Origin: Haloarcula nitratireducens
GTDB taxonomy: Archaea; Halobacteriota; Halobacteria; Halobacteriales; Haloarculaceae
Length of the DNA: 64,000 nt
NCBI RefSeq assembly: GCF_019599505.1
Contig: NZ_RKLT01000017.1
Location: 1-64,000, forward strand
Direction: 5' to 3'
The notes under the pieces are model-generated. The model searched no databases and was not told where the DNA came from. It worked only from the letters and a program-made list of their open reading frames with translations. Each line of letters opens with the position of its first letter. Within the stretch, counting starts at the first letter, position 1. The translations under genes and the position numbers were made by a program. Of the stretch, positions 50,253 to 57,472 are shown in pieces.

Positions 50253-51181
50253 GTCGAACGAGCGACGACGGCGAAACGGCCTCGACCGCGGACGCGGCGA
50301 GCGAGCGAGCCGACTACGGGACGCTGTACGTCGTCGGCATCGGCCCCGGACTCCCCCACGACATGACCCAGCGGGCGGGCGAGGTCATCCGACGCGCCGA
50401 CACCGTCATCGCGTCGAACCTGTACCAGGAGTTCCTGCGGAAAGACGGGACGCTCCCGCCGGAATCGGCCGCCGTCGAGGGCGTCGCCGACGACGGCGAG
50501 ATCGCCGACGAGGAGGGGGCCGTTCTGGAGCGACCCGACGGGACGCGACAGACGCTCGTCCGCTCCTCGATGGGCAAGCAGGTCGAACTCGCCCGCGAGG
50601 CGTTCGAACGGGTTCGCGCCGGGGAAGACGTGGCGCACGTCTCCGGCGGCGATCCGAACGTCTACGGGAAGTCCGACCTGCTGTTCACGATGGCCGACGC
50701 CGAGGGCGCCGCCGACGTCCCCATCGAGATCGTCCCCGGCGTGACCGCCGCGCTCTCGAGCGCGGCGAACCTCGGCGCGCCGCTGTCGAACGACTTCTGT
50801 ACGATCTCGCTGTCCGACAAGTGGCGCGGCTGGGACGAGATCGAGGAGAAGCTCCGGGCGGCGGCCGTCAGCGGCTTCGTCGTCGTGCTGTACAACTGCT
50901 GGCGCGACTACGAGCGGGCGGTCGCGGTGTTGCGCGAGGAGCGAGCCGACGACGCGCCCGCCGCCATCGTCAACGACGCCGGCCGCGGCGCGGCCGGCCG
51001 GAACTTAGACGACGAGACGGAGACGATCACGACGCTCGGCGAACTTCCCGAGCACAGCGAGGAGGTCGGCGGCATGGGCTCGTCCATCGTCGTCGGCACC
51101 CACGAGACCGACGTCTGGGAGAACGACTACCGCGAGTTTCTCGTCACCCCGCGCGGCGGGCGTGACGTGGAGGATTTCTGA
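50249..51181 (+). CDS. cbiH: Cobalt-precorrin-3 C17-methyltransferase, CbiH (first copy)
   Basis: 310 aa methylase that contracts the ring at C20 in the pathway. YVVGIGPGLPHDMTQRA, the family block HVSGGDPNVYGKSDLLF, EIVPGVTAALSSAANLGAPL, NDFCTISLSDKW and VLYNCWRDYERAVAVLREE are CbiH/CobJ features. ATG at 50249 overlaps the cbiG stop; a longer frame to 50057 is a shadow. A second CbiH-family gene follows 3 bp later. Confidence 0.9.
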   Translation: MSRTSDDGETASTADAASERADYGTLYVVGIGPGLPHDMTQRAGEVIRRADTVIASNLYQEFLRKDGTLPPESAAVEGVADDGEIADEEGAVLERPDGTRQTLVRSSMGKQVELAREAFERVRAGEDVAHVSGGDPNVYGKSDLLFTMADAEGAADVPIEIVPGVTAALSSAANLGAPLSNDFCTISLSDKWRGWDEIEEKLRAAAVSGFVVVLYNCWRDYERAVAVLREERADDAPAAIVNDAGRGAAGRNLDDETETITTLGELPEHSEEVGGMGSSIVVGTHETDVWENDYREFLVTPRGGRDVEDF

Positions 51182-51184
51182 ACT

Positions 51185-52150
51185 ATGAGCACGGACGACA
51201 CTACCGACGCGAGCACAGAGAGCGAATCGAGATGCGGCGGCGCGACCGCCGACAGCGAGTCGAAGTGCGGCGGTGCGACGGCGGAGACGAGCGCGAACGC
51301 CGAGTCGAAGTGCGGCGCGACCTCGGATGGGTCCGACGAGGAGGAAGTCGGTGCCACCGTCGAGGACTTCGACGCGGACCCCGGCCGACTCGTCGCGGTC
51401 GGTCTCGGTCCCGGTCAGCCCGAGGGGATGACCGCGAAGGCCCGCTCGGCGCTCGCCGACGCCGAGCACATCGTCGGCTACACCACCTACGTCGAACTGC
51501 TTCCCGACGAGATCGTCGAGGGAGCGGAGGACATATACGACACGCCGATGTGCGGCGAAGTCTCGCGCACCGAGGAGGCCATCGACCGGGCGCTCGCGGG
51601 CAACAGCGTCGCCATCATCGGCAGCGGCGACCCGAACGTCTACGCGCTGGCCGGGCTCGCTCTCGAAATCGTCGAGTCGAAGGGCGCGACCGCGTCGATG
51701 CTCGACTTCGACGTGGTCCCGGGCGTCCCGGCGGCCCAGTCGTGTGCGGCCCGCGTCGGCGCGCCGCTGGTCAACGATACCGTCTCCATCTCGCTGTCGG
51801 ACCACCTCACGGACATGCCGACCATCGAGTCACGGCTCCACGCCGCCGCCAAGGAGGGGTTCACAATCAGCGTCTACAACCCCTGGAGCCGCAAGCGACG
51901 CGACAACTACGCGAAGTGCTGCGAGATCCTGCTGGAACACCGCGACCCCGAGACGCCCGTCGGCGTCGTCCACGCCGCCGGTCGCGAGGACGAGCGCATC
52001 GAGATAGTGGAGCTCGGCGACTTACCGGACCTCGGCGAGACCGACCTCGTGGACATGACGACGACGCTGCTGGTCGGCAACGAGGACACGTACGTCTGGG
52101 ACGACCGCATGGTGACCCCGCGCGGATACGAGACGAAGTACGACTACTGA
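51185..52150 (+). CDS. cbiH: Precorrin-3B C17-methyltransferase-family protein (second CbiH) with Cys-repeat N-terminus
   Basis: 321 aa. The catalytic domain starts near residue 60: AVGLGPGQPEGMTAKARSAL, HIVGYTTYVELLP, IGSGDPNVYALAGLALE, VVPGVPAAQSCAARVGAPL, NDTVSISLSDHL and YNPWSRKRRDNYAK. Two CbiH-type genes side by side are known in haloarchaea. The N-terminal 55 residues carry three imperfect repeats around SESKCGGATA with three Cys, a possible metal or FeS site, which the first copy lacks. The two copies are only moderately similar, so they may not be redundant. The ferredoxin-like gene starts 2 bp after its stop. Confidence 0.87.
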   Translation: MSTDDTTDASTESESRCGGATADSESKCGGATAETSANAESKCGATSDGSDEEEVGATVEDFDADPGRLVAVGLGPGQPEGMTAKARSALADAEHIVGYTTYVELLPDEIVEGAEDIYDTPMCGEVSRTEEAIDRALAGNSVAIIGSGDPNVYALAGLALEIVESKGATASMLDFDVVPGVPAAQSCAARVGAPLVNDTVSISLSDHLTDMPTIESRLHAAAKEGFTISVYNPWSRKRRDNYAKCCEILLEHRDPETPVGVVHAAGREDERIEIVELGDLPDLGETDLVDMTTTLLVGNEDTYVWDDRMVTPRGYETKYDY

Positions 52151-52152
52151 CG

Positions 52153-52467
52153 ATGTATCGAGTCACTATCGACCGCGAGGCCTGTGACGGCGTCTTCGCC
52201 TGTCTCGTCCGCGACGACCGGTTCGTGGAGGATAGCGCGGAGCGAAGCTCCGCGGACCATTCGAGCGGGCAGCGCCCGCGAGAAGACGGCGAGGGGCTGG
52301 CGGCCCTCGAAGTGGACGACGAGCTAACCCTCGCGGCGACGTTCGAGGACGACCGGCGAGCAGACGCCGAGAGTGCGGCCGCGGCCTGCCCGCTCGACGC
52401 CATCAGCGTCGAGGACGCGACGGACGAACACACAGCCACCGCCGGCGTCGGGGAGGGCGAGCCGTGA
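52153..52467 (+). CDS. Ferredoxin-like protein ([3Fe-4S]/[4Fe-4S] single cluster type) with an in-frame insertion
   Basis: 104 aa. N-terminal VTIDREACDGVFACLV gives two Cys spaced C-x5-C, and AAACPLDAI near residue 80 the third, as in single-cluster ferredoxins of the 3Fe-4S type. Between them, residues 28-46 (DSAERSSADHSSGQRPRED) look foreign and are encoded by two DNA palindromes (52237-52253, 52265-52279). It probably hands electrons to a step of corrin synthesis, for example to the CbiH partner. Its stop overlaps the GTG of the next gene. Confidence 0.78.
   Translation: MYRVTIDREACDGVFACLVRDDRFVEDSAERSSADHSSGQRPREDGEGLAALEVDDELTLAATFEDDRRADAESAAAACPLDAISVEDATDEHTATAGVGEGEP
52237..52279. 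repeat. Two adjacent palindromes inserted in frame in the ferredoxin gene
   Basis: GCGGAGC-GAA-GCTCCGC (52237-52253) and GCGGGC-AGC-GCCCGC (52265-52279) are perfect hairpins with three-base loops, 11 bp apart. They fall where ferredoxin relatives have a short loop, so they look like a small palindromic insertion that keeps the frame. Confidence 0.6.
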
Positions 52468-53123
52468 GCGCCGAGATCGGTGCGCCGAGCGACATGCTGG
52501 CGGCCCACCCGGAGACGGCGTACTTCTGGGGGCGCGTCGCCGGCGACGGCGACTGCGAGGACGGCTGTGTCACGGTGCGGACGACCGACGAGGCGGCGGC
52601 CGACAGACTCGTGGCCATCGCGGGAGCCGAGCGGACCGACCGCCGGACGGTCGAACGGAACTACGCACACGACACGTCGGTAACGCGTCGCGAGGACGAG
52701 TACACCGTCCAGGTCCTCGGTCCCCTCGCCGAACGCGCAAGCGGGGCGCTCGGCCTCCCGTTCGACGGGGAATCGGGCGGGTACCGGCTCGATCCGCTGA
52801 CCGAGTACGACCGGGAGTTGCTCCGGGGGCTCGTCGAGGCCTGCGGAACGGTGTGCTTCAAAGCGGACGACGACGCCGTCGGCCTCTCGTTCGTCCACGA
52901 GGACAGGACCCTCCTCTCGACGGTGCAGTCGCTGCTCGACGGGGTTCCCGTGACCGCGCCGTACGGCGAGCCGTCCGCGGCGTCGTCGGGTCACTGGTTC
53001 GGCGTCGACGACGCGGCGGTCCCGGCCGTGGGCGACTGGCTGTACGAGGGCAGCGAAGCTACTGGGCTGTTCGCGCCCAGTCGGCGGCGAAAGCTCGAAC
53101 AGAGCATCGAGCGGGTCCGATGA
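52464..53123 (+). CDS. Uncharacterised cobalamin-cluster protein, possibly with degenerate LAGLIDADG-like repeats
   Basis: 219 aa; starts at GTG 52464, overlapping the ferredoxin stop (GTGA). It is not an enzyme I recognise from corrin synthesis, though haloarchaeal clusters commonly have such a gene in this position. Two parts look related in shape: AYFWGRVAGDGDCEDGCVTV near 20-38 and LLRGLVEACGTVCFKADDDA near 118-137, each followed by a beta-rich stretch and a helix (TTDEAAADRLVAIAG and HEDRTLLSTVQSLLDGVP). This is the layout of LAGLIDADG domains; the second catalytic Asp is a Cys here (EACG), so nuclease activity is unlikely. Its link to the pathway is by operon position only. Confidence 0.6.
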   Translation: MSAEIGAPSDMLAAHPETAYFWGRVAGDGDCEDGCVTVRTTDEAAADRLVAIAGAERTDRRTVERNYAHDTSVTRREDEYTVQVLGPLAERASGALGLPFDGESGGYRLDPLTEYDRELLRGLVEACGTVCFKADDDAVGLSFVHEDRTLLSTVQSLLDGVPVTAPYGEPSAASSGHWFGVDDAAVPAVGDWLYEGSEATGLFAPSRRRKLEQSIERVR

Positions 53124-54340
53124 GCGAAGCCACCGCCGCTCCCGCGCTCGACGACGAGGCGATCCTGCTGGCCGGCCACGGGTCGCGCCGCGAGAAGTCC
53201 AACGAACAGGTCCGCGAGTTGGCCGCGGAACTCGAAGGCAGGCTGAGAATCCCGGTCGACGCGGCGTTCCTCGAACTCGCGGAGCCCGCTATCGACGACG
53301 CTATCGCCGGACTCGCGGCGACCGTCTCGCAGGTGACGGTCGTCCACCTCTCGCTGTTCGCCGCGAGCCACGTCAAGAACGACGTCCCGCTGGCGGTCAC
53401 GCAGGCCCGCGAGTCTCACCCCGACCTGACTATCAATAACGGCGCGCATCTGGGGCTCCATCCGGCGCTCCTGGATCTGCTCGACGACCGCGCGACCGCC
53501 GTCGAAGCGGAACTGGGCGTCGACCGCGAGGCGGACGAGGTCTCCGTCGTCGTCTGTGCGCGAGGGTCGTCGGACCCGGACGCCAACGCCGACGTCCACA
53601 AACTCGCCCGCCTCCTCTACGAGGGCCGGGCGTTCGACCGCTGCGAGGCGTCGTTTATCGGCGTCACCGAGCCGCTGCTCTCCGAAACGCTCCACGACGT
53701 CGCCAAGACGCGTCCCGACGCCGTCGTCGTCCTGCCGTACATGCTCGGCGACGGCGTGCTGACCGGGCGAATCAAAGAGGGCGCGCGAGAGTTCGACGCG
53801 GAGTACCCCTACGTCGACGCCGCGCCGGGCGAACCGCTCGGTACCGACCCGCGACTGCTGGACGTGCTCGGCGACCGCTGGCAGGAGGCCCGGACGGGCA
53901 GCGTCGAGATGTCCTGTGACACCTGTAAGTACAAGGTCGAACTCGACGGCTACGAGGACGATAAGGGCGGGGCGCGGGCGATGCTCCGGGCGCTGACCCA
54001 TCAGGCCGAACACGCGGACCGCGAGGACGTCGCCGACGACCCGCACGTCCACGACGCCCCCGAGAAGCACGTCGCGGTCTGTACGAACCAGACCTGCGCC
54101 GCCGACGGCGCGCCCGCGGTCCTCGAACGGCTGCGGCAGGCCGCCCGCGGCAGCGACCGGTGCGACGCCCGAATCACGCGGTCGTCCTGTCTGGGCCGCT
54201 GCGGCGAGGGACCGATGGCCGCCGTCTACCCCGACGGCGTCTGGTACGGCGACCTCGACGAGGAGGACGCCGAGACCGTCGTCGCGTCCCATCTCGACCG
54301 CGACCGAATCGCGAGCGAACTGGTCGACCAAACGCTGTAA
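53120..54340 (+). CDS. cbiX: Sirohydrochlorin cobaltochelatase CbiX with C-terminal ferredoxin-like domain
   Basis: 406 aa from ATG 53120, overlapping the previous stop. Residues 10-250 hold two CbiX-type chelatase halves: ILLAGHGSRREKSNE with the metal His, VTVVHLSLFAASHVKND, VVCARGSSDPDANAD and VVVLPYMLGDGVLTGRI. They insert cobalt into sirohydrochlorin. After SCDTCKYKVELDGY, the C-terminal 90 residues form a thioredoxin-like [2Fe-2S] ferredoxin domain: VAVCTNQTCAADG and ITRSSCLGRCGEGPMAAVYP with four Cys. The separate protein at 57056-57406 has the same kind of domain. CbiX marks the early-cobalt pathway. Confidence 0.9.
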   Translation: MSEATAAPALDDEAILLAGHGSRREKSNEQVRELAAELEGRLRIPVDAAFLELAEPAIDDAIAGLAATVSQVTVVHLSLFAASHVKNDVPLAVTQARESHPDLTINNGAHLGLHPALLDLLDDRATAVEAELGVDREADEVSVVVCARGSSDPDANADVHKLARLLYEGRAFDRCEASFIGVTEPLLSETLHDVAKTRPDAVVVLPYMLGDGVLTGRIKEGAREFDAEYPYVDAAPGEPLGTDPRLLDVLGDRWQEARTGSVEMSCDTCKYKVELDGYEDDKGGARAMLRALTHQAEHADREDVADDPHVHDAPEKHVAVCTNQTCAADGAPAVLERLRQAARGSDRCDARITRSSCLGRCGEGPMAAVYPDGVWYGDLDEEDAETVVASHLDRDRIASELVDQTL

Positions 54341-54364
54341 GCGACTCTATCCACCACACGATAC

Positions 54365-54736
54365 ATGAGCTGTTACGAAATCGAGGCCCTCCGACTGGGC
54401 CTCATGAACGTCCTCGGTACCGAAGACGAACACGCGCGCCGGCACGCGGAACGAGAGCTGGACGGTCACATGACCGGCCCGATAGAAGCGCTGGCGAACG
54501 CGGAGACGCTCGCGGCCGTCGAGCGCCACCTCGACGCCGCGCTCGTGGACCTGGAGGAGGAGATCGCGCGGGCGGACGCGGACACCGACGAGTACGACTA
54601 CATGCGCGGGCGACTCGTCGCCGTTCGGGACGCCGAGCGAGCGGTGAGTCGAATCACGGCGCAGGGCGAGGACGTCCTCTCGGGTCTCGGCGAGGCCCAC
54701 GACGTGCTCCACGAGGCGTTCCCGGTCGATGAGTAG
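54365..54736 (+). CDS. DUF3209-family protein
   Basis: 123 aa, mainly helical. MSCYEIEALRLGLMNVLG and HMTGPIEALANAETLAAVE are typical of DUF3209, which is found in archaeal and bacterial cobalamin clusters. A Cys at residue 3 and several His residues (for example RRHAERELDGH) could bind metal. No function is known. It begins 24 bp after cbiX and its stop overlaps the start of the next gene by 8 bp. Confidence 0.82.
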   Translation: MSCYEIEALRLGLMNVLGTEDEHARRHAERELDGHMTGPIEALANAETLAAVERHLDAALVDLEEEIARADADTDEYDYMRGRLVAVRDAERAVSRITAQGEDVLSGLGEAHDVLHEAFPVDE

Positions 54737-55967
54737 CCGGGTCCCGACCGCATCGCTCGGCGATATCCCGCCGGCCCGCTCCCGGCAACGGGGCCGCCGG
54801 TCGGCGGTCGCGCTCGCCGGGGACCTCGCGGTCGTCGGGACGGCAGACGGTGACCTGCGCGGGTTCGCCGTCCGAGACGAAGGGGAGCCGATCCCGAAGT
54901 GGCACCACGAGACCGTCGGCGAACCGAGCGTGGTGTCGGCCGCGCCGTTCGACGGCGGCGTCGTCGTCGGCGAGCGGAGCCCCCGCGGCGCGATACGCTG
55001 TCACGAGTCCGACGGGGCGGTCCGCTGGCGCTACGACGCGCGGACCGATATCGGCGGGCCGCAGCGCGACACCCGTTTTCTCCTACCGTTCGTCGCCGAC
55101 GTCGTCATCGACGGGAAACGGTGTTACGCCGCCGCCAGACGGTACGAGCGACGACCCGAGGGCGGCGAGACGGAGCGCCGCTTCGAGAGCCTCGTCTACG
55201 CGTTCGCGCCGAACGGCACCGTCGAGTGGACCTACCGAGCCGACGCCTCGCCGATCTCGCTGTCGGTCCGCGACGACCGGCTCGCCGTCGCGTACAACCG
55301 CTGTCCCGGCGATCACCAGCGCGGGCTGGTCGTCCTCGATACCGACGACGGGACGCCGGCCTGGACGTGGGACCCCGGAGCGGATGGCCAACGCCGCGTC
55401 GGTGACGTGGCGTTGCTCGGTGACGGCGCGCTTCTGGCCAGCCACGGCGACTACTGCGGCTATCGACTCGGCGACGGCGGCGCGCGACGGTGGCGACTCC
55501 CGCTGGCGACGCCGCGGGCCGTCGACGGGGAGACGGTGTACGCGTATCCGAACCACGTCCGCGCGACCGAGTCCGGTGCGGTGTTCGTCACCGGCAACAC
55601 CTACCCCGAAGGCGGTCGGGAGACCGAGGCGCGCCATCCCGCCGAACACACCGCCGTCGGCGTCTCGCCGGACGGCGGCCGCCGCTGGTCGTCGTCCGTC
55701 GGCGGCTTCGCCGGCGGCCTCGGGACCGACGGCTCGCTGGTGGCCGTGCCGGGCGCACAGCACTTCCGCGACCGCGACGCCGATCGGCACGGGTTGCGGG
55801 TGTTCGACGTCGCGGACGGCCGCGTCGGCACCTTCGATACGGACGGGATCGTGACCGCGGCGGCGGTCGAGGGCGAGACGGTCGTCGCCGTCGAGGAACC
55901 GGTCGTCTACCACGACGAGGGACGCGAGCGCGGAGCCTACCGGCTCCATCGCCGCTCGCTGTCGTAA
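54729..55967 (+). CDS. PQQ-like beta-propeller protein in the cobalamin operon
   Basis: 412 aa. It contains about seven propeller-like blades of the quinoprotein (PQQ_2) type with the repeated pattern of a strand, a turn with DG, and W-x-W: GAVRWRYDART, GTVEWTYRADA, TPAWTWDPGAD and GGRRWSSSVGG. No signal peptide or lipobox is seen, so it is likely cytosolic, unlike most PQQ-domain proteins of haloarchaea. ATG at 54729 is in the coding end of the DUF3209 gene, pointing to coupled translation. Role unknown; a scaffold for corrin enzymes or a metal-stress sensor are guesses. Confidence 0.72.
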   Translation: MSSRVPTASLGDIPPARSRQRGRRSAVALAGDLAVVGTADGDLRGFAVRDEGEPIPKWHHETVGEPSVVSAAPFDGGVVVGERSPRGAIRCHESDGAVRWRYDARTDIGGPQRDTRFLLPFVADVVIDGKRCYAAARRYERRPEGGETERRFESLVYAFAPNGTVEWTYRADASPISLSVRDDRLAVAYNRCPGDHQRGLVVLDTDDGTPAWTWDPGADGQRRVGDVALLGDGALLASHGDYCGYRLGDGGARRWRLPLATPRAVDGETVYAYPNHVRATESGAVFVTGNTYPEGGRETEARHPAEHTAVGVSPDGGRRWSSSVGGFAGGLGTDGSLVAVPGAQHFRDRDADRHGLRVFDVADGRVGTFDTDGIVTAAAVEGETVVAVEEPVVYHDEGRERGAYRLHRRSLS

Positions 55968-56023
55968 GTTCCGCCGCCGACGACGCGGTGACGCGTCCGG
56001 CCACCGACGACGGTCCTCGAAAG

Positions 56024-56052
56024 TTTTACAACCAAGCTTGTTCTTTCACAAG
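56024..56052 (+). promoter_or_regulatory. cbtBA promoter with inverted repeat
   Basis: TTTTACA (56024-56030) is the probable TATA element. CTTGT-N6-ACAAG (56037-56052) lies between it and the cbtB ATG at 56063, in a repressor position. The 14-mer ACAACCAAGCTTGT (56028-56041) is matched at 12 of 14 bases by 59613-59626 at the chlD/cobN promoter. No cobalamin riboswitch is recognisable here. Confidence 0.55.
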
Positions 56053-56062
56053 TGCAGTTACA

Positions 56063-56251
56063 ATGGCTGCCGCACCCACCACCGTTCACGGTCGTATCGA
56101 GAACGTCCGGACCGAACTGACGCCGACGCAGTTGGCCGCCGGCCTGCTGTTCGTCGCCGCGCTGGGCGTCACGCTCCTGTTCGTGCAGGACCCGCTCGTG
56201 CACGATTCGATGCACAGCTTCCGCCACGCGGCGGGCATCTCCTGTCACTGA
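56063..56251 (+). CDS. cbtB: Cobalt transporter subunit CbtB
   Basis: 62 aa with one membrane helix (about residues 21-40, LTPTQLAAGLLFVAALGVTL) and the CbtB C-terminal signature HDSMHSFRHAAGISCH, a His/Cys metal site. CbtB and CbtA are predicted cobalt importers, found with B12 genes in archaea and proteobacteria. cbtA follows after one base. Confidence 0.91.
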   Translation: MAAAPTTVHGRIENVRTELTPTQLAAGLLFVAALGVTLLFVQDPLVHDSMHSFRHAAGISCH

Positions 56252-56252
56252 G

Positions 56253-57056
56253 ATGCTCGTCGAGTACCTGACGCGAGGGGTGAAAGCGGGCGTCGTCGCC
56301 GGACTGGTCTTCGGGCTGTTCCTGGCGGTCGCGGCCAATCCGCTCGTCGCCCACGCCGACGCGGTGAACCACGCCGCGGACGAGACGGATCACGGCGTCG
56401 ACGCCGAGAACCACGCCGACGCGCACGGTCACGGGGCAGGCGGTAGCGAGGGAGGCGACCATCACGAGACGGCCGCCTCGGCGGCGGTCGACGAGATCGT
56501 GAGCGTCCTCGCCGGCGCGGCGTGGGCCGTCGCGCTCGGCGGCGTCTTCTTCGGTCTCGCCTTCTACCTCCTCGAACCCGCGATTCCCGGTACCGGTGCG
56601 ACCAAGAGCTACCTGCTCGGAGCCGCCGGGTTCGTCACCGTCTCCGGCGCGCCGTGGCTGGCGTTGCCGCCGGCGTCGCCGGGCGCACAGCAGTCGCTGG
56701 CGGTCGCCACTCGCCTCCCGCTCTACGCAGGGATGATGATCGCCGGCGCGGTCGCCTGTCTGCTCGCCGGCTACGCGTACAATCGGCTCGCCGCGTCGAA
56801 CGGTCGGGTGCTCGCGACGCTCGGCGCGTCGCTCTCCCTGTGCCTGCTCGCGGTGCCGGCCGCGCTCGCACCGGCGAACGCGGTACGGGGCGCGCTCTCG
56901 CCGGAGCTACGGAACGGACTGGTCGGGCTGTCCGTCTTCGGACAGGTCGTGCTGTGGCTGGTCCTCTCGGCGGCGCATGCCCAACTGCGGTCGGGCGAGC
57001 CGTCGGGGACGGATCGCTCGACGACGGACGCCCGAAACGCCGCCACGGCGGACTGA
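56253..57056 (+). CDS. cbtA: Cobalt transporter subunit CbtA
   Basis: 267 aa membrane protein with about five hydrophobic segments: 9-30, 88-108, 121-140, 156-178, 193-212 and 224-244 roughly. Between the first and second there is an Asp/His-rich loop (NHAADETDHGVDAENHADAH and HGHGAGG), longer than in typical CbtA and able to bind divalent metals. The family motifs ALGGVFFGLAFYLLEPAIPG and APWLALPP are present. It forms the transport unit with CbtB; its stop overlaps the next start (TGATG). Confidence 0.9.
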   Translation: MLVEYLTRGVKAGVVAGLVFGLFLAVAANPLVAHADAVNHAADETDHGVDAENHADAHGHGAGGSEGGDHHETAASAAVDEIVSVLAGAAWAVALGGVFFGLAFYLLEPAIPGTGATKSYLLGAAGFVTVSGAPWLALPPASPGAQQSLAVATRLPLYAGMMIAGAVACLLAGYAYNRLAASNGRVLATLGASLSLCLLAVPAALAPANAVRGALSPELRNGLVGLSVFGQVVLWLVLSAAHAQLRSGEPSGTDRSTTDARNAATAD

Positions 57057-57406
57057 TGCGCGACCGCACGAGCGAGGTCCGCGAACGGGGGTTCACCGAC
57101 CACGTGCTGGTCTGTACGAACGGTCGGGAGTCCGAGTACGCGGCCTGTGCCGACGCTCACGGTCCGGCCGTCTACGACGCGGTGAGCGAATGGCTACGCG
57201 ACCGCGACGTCTTCTGGTCGCACGTCCACGTCGCGGAGACGAGCTGCCTCGGGCTGTGTAGCGCCGACGGCACCGCCGTCGCCATCCACCCCCGCAACCG
57301 CTGGTACTCCGACGTCACTCCCGAGGAGGTCCCGACCCTGCTCCGTGCCGAGTTCGGCGAGGACGCGTCCCGACTCGGCGTCGAGACCGCGAACAATCAG
57401 GAGTGA
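57056..57406 (+). CDS. [2Fe-2S] thioredoxin-like ferredoxin domain protein
   Basis: 116 aa. HVLVCTNGRESEYAACAD and ETSCLGLCSADGTAVAIHP contain four Cys in the arrangement of the thioredoxin-like [2Fe-2S] ferredoxins, close to the C-terminal domain of CbiX upstream; RWYSDVTPEEVPTLLRAEF also matches the end of that domain. It is joined to cbtA. It may serve the CobN chelatase or cobalt reduction (inference). Convergent with the AAA+/VWA chelatase gene. Confidence 0.82.
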   Translation: MRDRTSEVRERGFTDHVLVCTNGRESEYAACADAHGPAVYDAVSEWLRDRDVFWSHVHVAETSCLGLCSADGTAVAIHPRNRWYSDVTPEEVPTLLRAEFGEDASRLGVETANNQE

Positions 57407-57472
57407 CGGCGTCGATCGCGGTCGAACAGACGTTTCCCCTACTTTTCGAGCCGTCGACGGCACGTCGACGAG

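Noticed and set aside
55968..56062. Cobalamin riboswitch upstream of cbtB
   Set aside because: No B12-box-like sequence or suitable fold is visible in 95 bp, and such riboswitches are not known to be typical of Halobacteria.
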